Source: Plantago elongata (Eukaryota > Streptophyta > Magnoliopsida > Lamiales > Plantaginaceae). Taken from it: 64,000 bases of DNA. Positions 45,966 to 59,900 of the stretch are shown here, one piece after another. The notes beneath the pieces are model-generated. The model was not told where the DNA came from. It did no database searches and saw nothing but the letters and a program-made list of their open reading frames with translations. The translations under genes and the position numbers were made by a program. Within the stretch, counting starts at the first letter, position 1. Each line of letters starts with the position of its first letter. The stretch is taken from positions 1 to 64,000 of the forward strand of contig JAYMSP010000016.1 in assembly GCA_036897095.1 (NCBI GenBank), written 5' to 3'.

Positions 45966-46424
45966 AAATACACTTTTACTTATTAATTAAACTTGAATAT
46001 TGAAAGATACAAATGGACATTCATATTTAAGTATTAAAATAAATTAATATAATAAAAATTGTAACATCGTACATAATAATCATTTAATGGAAACCTATAT
46101 TCAAAAGATTGGATGATTTCTTATTGGTTTTGCGTGACCTTTACAAAGAAAGTGAATTAATATCTGTAGCCAAACACTGTATACACTCAGTTAATGCCTT
46201 TTACTGTTTGCATTTGAGCTACATCAAAAGAAATCATTAGAGATATACAAAGAAAATCTCGTTCTTTAATAAAAATTTCACGCTACAAATTATGTACACT
46301 AATTTCCATTCATACATGGAGATATCTTTTCATTGCAGAGTATAAATACAGTGGATGTACAGACATATGACATGCCCTAGTTACAGTTTCTATTGTACGA
46401 CTAACTGCCAACGAGTTGGTTCCA

Positions 46425-48764
46425 TCAGGCCTTTTCTGGGAGTAGAGCTTTGAGCCGAGAACTTAGCCAATTCCAAGTGGAATACCAGGAGCCATGGAAT
46501 TGCACCCGTACTGATTTTTTAGATCCATCTCTTAAAAATTCTACGTCTTTGGTGACTTCATAAGATGCATGTTCTGGATCATCCAGCAATGGAAGCACAA
46601 CAGAACCATCTGATTCCAGATTTTTTATCCAACCACGGAGAAGATAATTCACTACCTGGACATAGTAACAGTGAAGCAATTCAGGAAACATAAACCGAAG
46701 AAATTGAGCTTAAATACTATGAATCCTCATGTACATGGATTCTGTATTATTTGTGAAAAGCTACCCTTTTTACGTATGCAACAAGAAAGGGTCCGCAACA
46801 AAACCATGAAAAAAGTAACTGCTACTCAATTGAAGAAAGGGTTCGCAATAAATATCCCAACTTCAACTGAAAATTGAAATATACATACTCCTAGTCCCAA
46901 GTTATTCACACAAAGCTGCTTACCTCAGGAACTTCATCATGAGGGCAGTGACCAGCAGGGCTTATCTCATAATACGGAGCGCCTGGCAGTTGGCGTTTGA
47001 CTTGAAGACCCCAAATTGGTGTTACCCAAGGGTCTTCTTTCCCATACATGAGGCAAATCGGTATATTGTTCATTCGGCAGCTTCAGTCAGAATCAAGCAA
47101 CATATTATTTACTCGGAAAGAAAATAGTCACCTCATCTCATGGTAAAGAAGAGTTTTATGTGTATTTACCTGGATAAAGCTTCAGAAAATGACAAGTTCC
47201 CTCGGGGAGCAAACATTATGGAAGCAAAGGACGCCGCAGCTGCTGGGTGACGTGTAGTTTTGACAATTCTCAAAAACACATTATCAACTTTTGTTGAGTG
47301 GTCTGCATAGACTTGCTTGAGTATTTCGGCAATACTTCTCGGATCACTAATTTTCTGCCATCTGCAATGATAAGGGTAAGATAGATCAGATATACTTGAA
47401 AAATAATGACAATAAGCTTACACGACCATTCAAAGATTAAACAATAGGCCAGTTAACTGATAATAATATAATTTATTTTATTGTTTTTGGTATACTGTGA
47501 TCAAAATATACAAAGACTTGCGTAAGTAAAACTTACAAGACTTCTATTAGCTTTCTAACATTCAAAGGAAGAGGGAATGTTCCAGCCCATGGAAAGAGTC
47601 TCGACAATCTAGGTGATCTTTCAGGATTAGGTAGAAATCCCCAAAAAGGAGTTGCATTGAGCAAGGTTACACCTTTCACCAAGTGAGGGTAGTTTGCTGC
47701 GAAATAAAGCGCAACAAACCCTCCCAGTGAATTTCCAACAATATAAACAGGTTCTTTAATCACCTGCAAGGAAAATGGCAGTTCATCTAAGTACAGATTT
47801 GGTTCAACCATCTGACAGGTCTAAAATGAGAACTAGCTAAACAACAGTAAATGATTAGCCATTGACAAATAAGTATCACAAACAGACCATGATATCCGTC
47901 TTTCAACGATTTATATAAGCATATATATACACTACTTTTGCAAAAGCATATAAATTTCAAATGGTTAAAAATTTACCATGCTCCAAGAACCACAATTGTT
48001 GACAAACGATATAGTACATAAAACTTTCTTCTTACCTCTTCTACAAAGTGGTGCACTTGGTCCCTCCACAGGTCAACCGAATAAACTAGCTCTTCTGCCC
48101 ATGTTTCACTTTCGTCACCAAAGCCCCAAGTATTACTTTCTCCATTGAACACAAACTGACGTCCATCGTCAGATAACAACGTCGGATCTTCAGATGGCAA
48201 TGACATGCCCTGGCCGAGAAAATCTAGAGCCCACGTTCTATAATCCTGACCAAGATCTTTCAGCTGTTTTTCATAATGAAACGAGCCCACGCCAAAGCCA
48301 GGAAGAAAAAGAACCGAGGGTGAACCTACATTCTCAAGGCCTGAAGTTTCATAATGAACGTTCAATTTAGGCTTTAATTCCCAGAAACCGCTCTTGATGG
48401 GAGAAACCAAGTTGTCACTATCTTCGTCACCAGGTAAACTTGGAATTAACACCTTGGGTACTGACTGACCAATTCCTGTGGTACTCTCTTCACCGTATGT
48501 TTCACCCAATACACTTGATGAATTGACATTGTCATAACCTTTACACAAAATTTTCATAGAAGGCCGGCACCTGCCAATCCTATTTACTCTTGAACTATCT
48601 GCACCAAAATATCCTGAACGCACGGAAGCCGACTCAAACACAACGGATAACAATCCATTTGCTTTAACATTCTGAGGCTTTGACCGATGTAAACTGGAGT
48701 CCTTTACACATCCAAAGTTTACAATATAACACCGTGTCGAAGCATGACAAGAAATAACTTCCAT
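46425..48764 (-). CDS. PPH: Pheophytinase, chloroplast alpha/beta hydrolase
   Basis: Removes the phytol chain from pheophytin during chlorophyll breakdown in senescing chloroplasts. Five coding exons (48764-48036, 47763-47537, 47361-47170, 47080-46924, 46655-46425) join without phase error to 511 aa. The first ~100 residues are Ser-rich and poorly ordered, as expected for a plastid transit peptide plus linker. The hydrolase core has FLPGFGVGSFHY, the nucleophile elbow GNSLGG with Ser255 in the very characteristic VGNSLGGFVALYFAANYPHL, the LLNATPFWGFLPN segment, the catalytic acid Asp399 in MYGKEDPW, and His427 in AGHCPHDE. A 5' UTR intron is indicated by a GTAAAT donor after 49164 and a TTTCAG acceptor before 48780, so transcription starts near or beyond 49200. 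It is slightly longer than the 484-aa Arabidopsis protein. No defects seen. Confidence 0.95.
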
Positions 48765-49259
48765 CCTAACAGGTGACTATCTGAAAGGAGTAACCAAACG
48801 AAAGGTTACCAACTATTAGAAATGATCTCCAACACAACAGAGAAATAAAAAATAAGAATGCTCAACTGAAATCCAATATCACTTCAGCTTCATCAAATCA
48901 TAACTATAGTCTATAATTTCCTCTGTTCACTATAACCAAACTTTTAACACCATGAGTTGCTCAAGTAGCAAGGATCTCAATATCAAGTTCAATTCTTGAC
49001 AATTTAGAAACCTTAACACTGACAGTATTAATGATTTCCTTTCAAATTCGACGAAATCCAGAAACTAAAAACGTCTAATCAGCTCAGGGCACATCAAGAT
49101 TAAGACATATGAAGCAATGAAACATCAAGAATGATAAGAAAAACACAATCTTTATTCATTTACCTCAAAATGCAAGATCCAATGAGCTCTTCTTCCAAGC
49201 TTCCGTGAGAGAGTGCAAGTGATATAAAGTGATGAGTGGTGATATACGGTAATCTACAA

Positions 49260-50975
49260 GTTTGGAGGAAAGAAAAGGATGGTAATTGGGTTGCTTAACA
49301 GAGTGGCTATCTCTGAAAACCAAAGAAGTGTGGAAGGTCAAATAGTAAACAATTGTTGATTTGTGTGTTGAATTTGGGGTGTTTTTGGCGTGGAAGAAAT
49401 GGAGTTGTGCACGGAATAATTTGGGGGAGAATTTGTGAACATGGTTTGGCTTGCGGGACCCTGATTCTGGGAAAATTTGGAGTATAGGTCGACACTACAT
49501 GACTGAGACACAGCCATCGACTAGTCTGTCCAAGAACTATGAAATAATGGATGCTAGAAATACATGTGCACCAAATATCACAAGTAGACACGTGAATCAT
49601 ATCTATCAACAATTTAGAGCGAGACATCCTCGCTAAAGGGGTCCGGGTGCGAGATATGTCGGGGTCCGGGTCCGGGTGCGAGGTATAAACATATCTAAAA
49701 TTTGTACAGTGAAACATCCTCGTTAAAGAGGTCCGGATGTGAGGTATGGACATTCTAAAAGAATTCTTGAACATACCACTAGCCAAAATTATCAATTAGG
49801 AAAAACGTAGTTAAATTAGTCATGTGAACCTTAAAGTAGAGAAATACAATCACATTATAACATGTTTTGGTCAATTATTCCTTATAATTTCTTTGTGGGT
49901 TTAAACTAAAAGAATGTGAGAATCACAAGGAATAATTGAACAATTGCTTGTAACGCTAGTCAATGCCTATTTGAGGAGCTTCGGGTGCCTATGAAATGCA
50001 GGAAAAAAAATGTTACTTTTAGTGGGAGTCGCAATTTCTTGTTAGCTTATGTTTTAAACATATTGCAATTTGAGGTGTTTTTACATTCAAAACTATCCGT
50101 ATAGTTTCACGAAGTTTCCAATTGACTAGGCGAGTTGTTATGCATGCCCAAGCTTGCTCATTTGACACGAATTTTAGCCATATTCAAGCTCGATACTAAA
50201 GATACATATAAAGTATCTAGTATCAACAAGAATGCTCGACAAGACAACGAGCCACACACTTCTGCCTGAAATTGGCGCGAACACATCACCAGACAGATCC
50301 AGCCAAGCCGAGCCATCCCGAGGGCTTGACTCAGTAACACCTCTATACAGAGTAATCTCTTCATCAGCTTTAGGGGTCCTAAAACATTCTTGAAGAAGTT
50401 TGCCCAATATAAAAAATTTGTACAGCAAAGATACGAAACTCTAATTTCATCTCTCAATAAGGTCTTCTCAAGATGCTCAAAACATAATGCCGTGGATGAG
50501 TAGACACGAAGACAGCAAAAATGCCTTATTAATTTAATCTTAACAAAGTACTGCAAAGTGAACATGCATTGTAGTATACAATATATGGCCTCAGCCCTCA
50601 GGTAACCACGGACTAAATTTCAGAAGCCAGAATTGGATAACTTACAACAATGCACATTGAAAGAGGGAAAGAAAAAAAATTAAGGTGTTACTATATCTGA
50701 ATTCTCATGACTCACGGCTACATATATAATAATGTCAAGAACAATACACAACTATGATTGTCCTTGGAAGCCAAAACTTCCAGTGGACTTCCAAAGAATC
50801 CCAAAAAGACAGTCTTAAGGGGGTAAAACAATCAAATTTAGAAAACACAGTAACCTGCAATGCTATCTGCTGATGTCAATTCTTGTGTACAAACGTCACT
50901 TTCAACCGACTCCACAACCAAAAATTCCATGCTTAATAATCACTTGCTCCAAATTTAAGAGCATGGGCCGATAAC
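49260..50975. other. Spacer between SEC31 and PPH with short GTCCGG-type repeat
   Basis: It holds the PPH promoter and the SEC31 3' UTR. At about 49615-49760, two related stretches of the type ACATCCTCGYTAAAGRGGTC, CGGRTGYGAGGTAT repeat in direct order, with GGTCCGGGTCCGGGTGCGAG in the middle. The 162- and 135-codon - strand frames here (49307-49795, 50158-50565) do not resemble proteins that I know. Confidence 0.45.
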
Positions 50976-53900
50976 CTATCTCACACTCTGTCTAGCCTTG
51001 ATCATTCTTTTCAGTGTTGCCAGCCAAAAGTTGCACTCATCCCAATCACTTGTTGTAAGTTGCACCTGAGACAGAAAAAAATAAGCATTGTAAGCTTTAG
51101 CAGAGACATGGTAGTTATTAAGAGAAATAAGCTCTAAACGCCCATGGCATTGAGACCTACACCAAATAACAAATTGTCCAGCTTGCACCCAATCTTTGAA
51201 AGTTGCACCAAAATGCAATAGGAGAAATGTGTCCGTGCATTTTCCGACACCATGTGATGAATGCAATAATCTTCATCTAGGATTTAATCAGCTCTAATAA
51301 ACTACAAGTGCTATAGGGCGGAAAAGGTTATTTTCCCTTTCAACTGCTAATCATAACCTAAACCCAAAATGTATTGAATTTGGGGCATTCAGATCAGTGC
51401 AAAGTTTCAAAGTTGGGGAGGCCATATTATAATGCACAATGTGCATTCGGGTAGGTAAAAACTACACATTCGCCAAGTGCAGGGAGTATAATGTGATTGT
51501 CTCAACTTATAATTCAACAGTTACTACAGATATACCTGGATTTGGAGAGCAGTAGCAAAATCACCATGATCTAATGCCTGACAAAGTTGTACAAGCTTTT
51601 CTGCAGCATTTTTTGATATGTCACCACTATTGAGCTTTGCAAACAAGGCACCTAACTTCTTTGAGTTGTCCTCAATTTCCCTCCTCTTAGCTGGATTTGC
51701 TCGTGATCCTCCCAATGCTTCAGATGTCTCATTAAAAAGTCGAGTCAAAGTGCCAATAACAGGCTTCTGTTGTGCTGTAGATGATTAACCAAAAAAAAGA
51801 AAAAAGTTTTAGAACCAATATTAGATATATCATATACTAAACCCCAGAGGAAATAAACTTCATGTGAAGGAATCAAACGAATACAAGCTCAAAGGGAATT
51901 GGGTAGGTCATTCTTTGTGCTTCATTAGCTGAGCTGAGAAAATCAAACATATTTATTATACACTGGAGGAGAAAGAAACTTTACCAGGTACATTTGAAGT
52001 ATCCACAGTCTGAATTGTTGGTGGAGGGGCAGCAGGAGCAGATACTGCTTGCATCGGAGCAGGCTGAGTAGGACTAGAAGGTTGTACTGGGCTCATCCCC
52101 GGCCTTGCAACCCCTGGGCTATTCACAGGCATGAATCCTCTATGTTGTGGTGTAGGCAAGACCTGGGACATCCTTGGGCCAGGAGTTGCTCCATAACCAG
52201 GAACTCCAGGAGAGCCAGACTGATGACTCGGGTTCTAAAAAAGAGATAACAGTCAAATTTATACTGAGGGTCTAAAATCACAAGAATAAGGATAAAGAGA
52301 AATGTTATGTAATGCATGGTGACATTTTCACATTCTAGTCAACCTAAACAGTGTGTCATTCAAGCCACACATCTGTAGGTCTATTGCAGAACAGGTGAAC
52401 CCGAGAATTAAACAAATTAATCAGAGAATTAGTGGAAATATGGTCAACCAATCAAAGACCCGAGCATTACAATGCAAGTGAAGCAGTAAACTCCCACCAC
52501 GCCATACACACACATCCACATGGACAAAGTTGGATTTCATTAAGAGAGGTTTTTAGTGATAATTATAAGAAAGGATAAAGCTCAGTAAATTTGCAGTAAT
52601 AGGGCAGCTTACAGGGTATAACTGGGAACCCAATGACGGCTGCTGATATTGCTCCACATTCTTCAGTGTAGGAGGATTTGCAGGAACAAATTTAGCGGGA
52701 GCCTGTGTATTGAGAGGAGGCAGAGGAAAGTTTGCCTGCAAAAATGTTGGATCCAGATCATTATATATATTTCAATCAAATGTAATAGAGATTGGAATGA
52801 TTTCAGATACATATACAATACTGAAAATAAGAACGTTACCACTGGGGCTGGGTTTGCAGGAGAAGGAACAAACATGGTTGGTTGCTGGTGCTGGGTATTG
52901 GGCTGTGGAGTAGGCTGGTACTGGGTATTGGGCTGTGGAGTAGGCTGGTACTGAGTATTGGGCTGTGGAGTAGGCTGGTAAGTGCCAGGATTACTGTACC
53001 CCCTGTTAAATTGCTGGTAGTTGTCACTGTACGAACTGTTTGAGACAGTTTGTTGCATTTGAGGTGCCATTGTTTCCTGACAGAAATGGAAAAAAACCTT
53101 AGATATAAATTAAACAGAACAGACCACAACAACATTTAAGATGTGAACATGCAAGGTGCAACTAGAAAAGAAATCATACCGGATAATAATGCTGAGAAGG
53201 ATCGGTACCACCATAACCCCGTTGATCAACAGGATACGACGATCCTGTTTGTACCTTAGAATTCTCGTAAGTAAAGGTCTGAGATACCTCTTTTTCTGCA
53301 CATGATATCCAAATAATCAGTTGGGAGCATCAGCCATGTAAAACATATACATAAACAATACAGTTGAAATGGATAATATTTTAAGACACTGGGTGGTTCA
53401 AATCCCAAAAAGTAAAATAGTAGTAGTATTTATGAAAATCCAACAGCCATTGCATAGAATGCAAGGAAACTATAGCTGGAAAAGGGTAACAAAAACTTGG
53501 TACTTAGTCTTCTATTGAGTGACACATTATTTGATTCTATTTTTCTGCCTTGACCAAATTAAAGCATCTGAATCTAGTAGACATCAATAAAAGAAAAAAG
53601 AAAACCAGAAACCAAAGGGCATGCAATTCTACCGATGAAGAACCCTGAGTAACTAGTAGGATTCAGTCAGAGAACGCTCTGAATTGAGTGAATCCACTAT
53701 TAAAAAAAAAACATCAGGCCGTGTGAAATAGTGATGGTGCGTAACCCTTCCCAATACCTATCCAAAGCAGAAACCAGGGCGTTGCATTTGTGAACAGAGA
53801 AAACATTCAAAAAATTTAAGGTTCAGCATATGAACAATGAAAATATATACACAACTACAACAAATCTCTACAAGTACTTAAATATAAGACATGTTATAGA

Positions 53901-56900
53901 CTCAAAATTTTCACACCATTTAATTTAAACATCTAGGCATGTAACCTATAGGTTTCTGGAAGTACCAAAAGGAAATCCTGAAACAAGATCAGCAAGAAAA
54001 GACCAGCAAAGAAACATTATGAGAGCAAACACCCACCTGGCTCAGTTGAGCGAGCTATACGATCTCGTAAGATTGTAAGTTCAGTTGACAACTCTCCGGT
54101 CCCGAGAAGATTCAAATATTCCATTGCTGTGTTTAAAAGCCCTTGACTTGCCAATATTTCGGCATATTTCTCAACAAGTCTACATAGTGAAGCACTGAAT
54201 TGCTTCTGTCCAGTTGCCAAGGCAAAGACAATAGTCTTCTCCATCAAATCCTTGAAGAAAGAAGAGAAACACATAGAAGCATGTGCATCAGTTGACAGTT
54301 ACATTAAAGAATCACCTTCTAATGTCCAGTGAATATTCTCACCTGCAGACGATCTAAGTAGGTCTTTCCTTCTTGATCTATTGCTAGATCCTTTGACCAC
54401 ATTTCCACTGCTTTGTCAATATTTCCAGCACATATATAACAAAGAGTTGCAGCAGCAGTATTTCCACCGGCCACAAGTCTAGATGCAAGAGTGTCACATA
54501 GTAGAGTCCATTCATCGGTTTGTGCAAACTGAAAGTTGCAATTAGATAATAATCTTAAGAAATGGCCATGGATAATATAAGATACATTTCTGGAGAAATA
54601 AATGAACTGGTAATTACAAAATCATGAGACCATGATGAATCTTATCTAATATACACAGAAAACATGCCAGCGCACACAACAAAGACACTATCCGAGCATT
54701 TCCATCACCCTGGACAGATATGCAGTATAATCATAGAACTTACAATTACAGTGGCAAGACTATATGTCACTTAGAGAACCTAGTGAGGAGAAACCCCCCC
54801 AAAAAAAAAAAAAATTTAAAAATCAGAATAATATTTTCAACCAAAGATAAACTAAAGCTCTAAAAAAGTCACAAGCTCTATAACAGACAGACAAGGACCA
54901 GAATCTCTAATCATTGTTTCAGCATCAAGTATAGAAATTAATTCCTTGAAACTTTAACTAGGCCCGAAAATTCCACATCATCATATGATACAGTTACATG
55001 CACTCACACATCTACAACAGATACATATATCCAATAGGTCGGGATAAAGACGTAAAAGATTCCCTACCCAGAGAACCTGAACTGTACATTACATCGACGG
55101 CACAGAATGGAAAGCCATAGAACAAAGTTATTTGCCACGTGGATAAGGGTAATGAACCAAGCCCATAACTAAAACAGCATCATTAATTAATGATGAGACT
55201 GTGCATCATGATTTATTTTTTCTTTGGATTATTGAGACTTACAGTGCAAAATAGGGCAAGTGTTTCCTTCCATGATTTTAGGGGCCTGGTGTTGGCAATA
55301 CTCATTAAATCCTTATTTACCATGGCACCAAGAATCTGAAATAATAAAAAGAACATCGTTGATAGAGTAGAGACAATCAGAAAGAATAACATCTTCACAC
55401 ACTAAAAGAAAATAGGTCTAAGAAAGTATGACAATGGAATAATGTTAATATATGACCTTTAGATATGGAGAATGACTGGTCTTGAGGAATTGATCAAGTG
55501 TGCTCTCCCATAGGGAAGGACCACCCACATTAGCAATGGCCAAAGCATCTGCCAATTTACCAGCAGAAACGCATTGTTTAACTGCTCCTTTGTAGTCCCC
55601 AACAACCAACGCATGTTGCACAGCATCATCAAATGCAGGATCAGCATTTTCTTCTTGTCCATTAACTTCTTCTTGAGGTAAGTTTACAGGATCATTGACA
55701 AAGTCATTCTTAGACGTGGCTACAGGTGTTTCTGCCTTGGGACTGGGAAGATTATTAAAGAAATCTTCCCCGTTATCCATGGAAAATAACACAGATTCTT
55801 TTCTCTCAGAAACATCTTCTGTATTAGCCATGCCCTCATCAAGACTGAGAGCATTTACTTGATCAGAGAGACCATCCTGAACTGTGTCACTTTCTTCAGC
55901 AGGAAGCTTGAAACCAAGATGAGTAAGCAGATTTGTCCTAGCGCTCCCATCCTCAGCAAACATGACTTTCATGAAGCTCCATATCTCCTTCTCTTCTTCA
56001 GATCTGAGGAACATTAGTAATAGGTTATAGAAAAGATAGGGAACTTATATGCCTAACCTAACTTTAGTGAGACATAACATACTCAGACTCTTGAGACTTC
56101 CTATCACAGAATACTTTGAGTGCAGATCTATCTCCATTCTGTATTGCAGATTCAAACTCAGTAGATCTTCCGACTAGACCCCTTTCTGTAACCAAGGTAT
56201 TCACACGCACCTGCAAATAAAAGGACAAAAGGTAAATTCACAAATCCAGGAAATGGCAATAGTGTTTAAGCTCCTGAAATATACCTCAGAGGACTTGGAT
56301 GGAGACTCTAACGAGTTAAAAGATATGAGCTTGCCTCCAAAACCAAATGAGACTCCAGCTTTACGTTTGTACCACTTTGGGGCCCTGAAACTTACTGCAC
56401 AAAGCATGATTTATGAGAACAATGCCAAAATATATATAAAGCAGAGTGAAAATAATAAATGGAACAGGAGAGAACAACTAATTAGAAAATCAACAGTAAT
56501 TATTCTTATAATATACTCCCATCAATCAATAAAGATCAGTGGAGACCCCAGGCCTTTAACAAATTTCCCACGCATTTTCTATAGAAACCATCCCCATAAC
56601 ACCGTTTGACAGGTCAATTGTTGATTACCCATATGGATCCAATGAACAAAGCCAAATACAAACAATATATACTATAGGCAGCCATAGAGGGAGAAAGGTG
56701 GGAGATATGCAATAATATAACACTGCCAATATTAAGCAGTGAAGAGAGTCCAGATCCCATCCCAAACTACAGAAATAATAACATTAAGATATACTGTAAA
56801 TACAATTAGTATGCACAACAAAATACCAGAAAGTAATGACAGTAAATATTGTATCCTCACAGCAAAACCATTCTACTGAAACACATTACCTGTGTTGATT

Positions 56901-59900
56901 CCACTCTCTGCAGCCCCATATCGGCCACAGCCCTGCATTTAAAGACAAAAACAATCACAAATTCATGATTTTTAAAAGCAAACAAGCCCAATAATAAGAA
57001 ACCAATGCAATTTATTTCATATCTAAAATTATGCTACGGTCACCATAATATAGAAGCATTTATCACAGTGCTCGCTTACTTATCTCAGTTCTTACTTATA
57101 TATAGATCAGGTGATTGGCTTATATAAATACTCTTATCTCTCCCATCTCCACCAAACCTCCAATAAATGCATTAAAATGGAAAGATCATGCACCTCCACT
57201 CGAATAGTATCACATTTTATATTTTAGAATATTAAGTACCATCACTAATTAATTAGTAATTACATCAGTGATATCAAATACAATGGGATGAAATTACCTC
57301 CACATTGTAGATGCCAATTTTCCCATCGAATGACGATGCCGATATGACTCCAGGAATCTTAGAGTACCACTGGACATCAAAATTCCGATTGCTTCCGGCT
57401 GGTAACTCACCCACAATCTACAAATAAATTCAAAAAATATGAATGCTGGCTTAAAAAGTCGACATATTAAATCTAGTAAAATTTATAACCAAAAGTTTCA
57501 CCTCTCCAGAAACGGTGTCCCAGCAGATAGTGCGGTTGTCTTTTGCACATGTCAGCAGATAAGAGCTGTCAAAGGGGCACCACGACATGGCAATCACTCC
57601 TGCCACAAGTTAAACTTCAATTAAATGTATGTGACACTACGAGTATCAAAACCATGATCATCAAAATAATGAAGTTTGGAGTCTAGGCAACACCTAAAAC
57701 TAACAAAATTATAACAGTGTGCTACTTGTGCTAAAAGATAAAAACATTTGATGTTGTGTCATGTGTGTGATCTAATCTACTGAGAGAGAAAAAGCAAGTT
57801 GAACGACAATGGACTAAACTACATATGCCTTCCAACTCACTACTGAAGGATAAAGGAACTAACACAGGCATGGCTCAGATCAAACAATTTCCAGTTATTG
57901 GAAAATCAACCATCTATATGTTTAACTATCAAGCTCCTTTTTTTTTCCCAATCGAACAGTAAGAGATCCTAAATGGATAAGCAAAGACTGGAGGACAGCC
58001 CAACAAGTAACAAACTAATAACTAGTTTGCTACAAAAGCATGCAACAATAACATAGTATAAAAGAGCAAATATAACTTTTAAAAGTGAGCCACATGTCTA
58101 TGTACCTTTAGTGTGCCCTACAAACTCTTTCACCGGAGACATAATATTCCGCATATCCCACAGCTGAAAATGAGATTTGGCCGGTTAATACAAAGTTCAA
58201 AGTTCTTGGATCTCTATCACATGATAGTTAACACAAAGTAATGTATTCAGTACCCTTAGAGATGGGGAACTATCTTCATCTGATGCAACAATAAGCTGAG
58301 TAGCAATCTCAGGATTCCACTGCAAAACAGAGCACCTCCTTCGAACTGGATCTGGGAAACTGGAAATCATATTGAACATCAGAAAAAAGAACTGAAAACT
58401 ACCAAAACCCAAATTACAATTCTAGTGGTAGAAGAAATTACCTTAAAACTGGTTTTTGCTTCTTCAAATCCCAAACCACTAGACACAAAAGAAATATCTG
58501 TGAGTTAAAAATGTAAACTAAAATGGTCCAGTAGGCAGTAGCAAAACATTGCAGATAGGATCTTTCTTACCAGTTGTCCCATTATATGACGTAGAGGCCA
58601 GGATATGCTGAACTTTGCTATTCCAGGACAGATATGAAATTTCACCTTGTGTTGCGGATCCACTGCCCTGTAATTTTATTTACAAATTTCAGTTCTTGGA
58701 CAAAGTTCCAGAAGGTAACAGATTTGAATAACTAAAGACATTATTTCAGACACTTGAGCAAAATTCATGTCCTAATCAAGAGAAAAGGCCCTGCACAGTC
58801 AGAATAGTAAAAAGAAAATTTAGGCGAGTGAAATTAAAGGATGTAATATACTTGTATTGCCAATGTTATCAAAATGCAGCTCCACTAAAATACTCTTCTT
58901 ATGTATTGTTCCAAGTTTATTGGATGTCCCCAAAGAAACATTCCACTAGAAACTCATGCTCGACAACAAAATTCATCGTACAATTTATACAGCAAAATAA
59001 GTCTTCCTCCCCCACATGCGTATACCATAGTTTGTATAGAGGTAAATCTCAAATATCTGAGAGAACCATTTATTTTAACATTATATCTCCATGTTCTCGC
59101 TTCACTTGGACTCCCATACATGGACATAACTAGACATGCAGAGATCATCAGGATCTTGGTAAAAGGTACAAGCTACATGATATTGAATGCCTGAATGGTA
59201 TAATTATCTGGGAACGGAAAGAACAAAAAAAATACTGTAATAATAATATGGTGGTCAGAGATTGACTACTCAGTACTCACCATCTTACAAATTATGTTTT
59301 GAGACAGTCTTACAGAATAAATAGAACAACATGGGTGATCACTATGTGGTTGTTTGGTGTAGAGTTAAAAAAAAAAAAGTTACAAAAACAATTTAGTTGA
59401 TGAATAGTAATGGTGGTAAAGATAAGTCATAGAAAATGGTGTTTGGGAGTTAAAAGGTTACAGTGTTTATAGGGTTTCTAACTATATTCTTATTGTTTTA
59501 GTGCAATGACAAACACCCTATATCATTTCCAAACCAATCTTGAGAGCTTCATCATCCTACACAAACTAGACATCCAATTTTTATATCCATTTATACTATA
59601 GATTGTACAGTAGTGAGAAGATACGGAAATTTTTCAAGAGGAAAAATCCAGAAAAACTTTCCACGAAGAATAACACGAAAATCCTCTCAAAGAACAATGG
59701 CAGCCTTTTTTAGTGATTAGAAAAAACAAAACAAATTATGTGCTTCCACAGAGTATCACTGGTAGGCCAGGCCTGCTCACACTTTACTCCGTTCATGTCT
59801 TCAAATGACTAAATTGCAATTTATGATGCACTAAACGGAATTAAAGAGTTAAAAGATCCTAGTTAGACACTACATGCTGCCAGCAAGAAATACAGTACTA

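Noticed and set aside
49307-49795. 162-codon - strand frame upstream of PPH
   Set aside because: It runs through a GTCCGG-type repeat and the PPH leader and has no recognisable domain; its openness is probably chance.
50158-50565. 135-codon and overlapping 84-codon - strand frames
   Set aside because: They lie in the region 3' of SEC31, in two competing frames, without known motifs.
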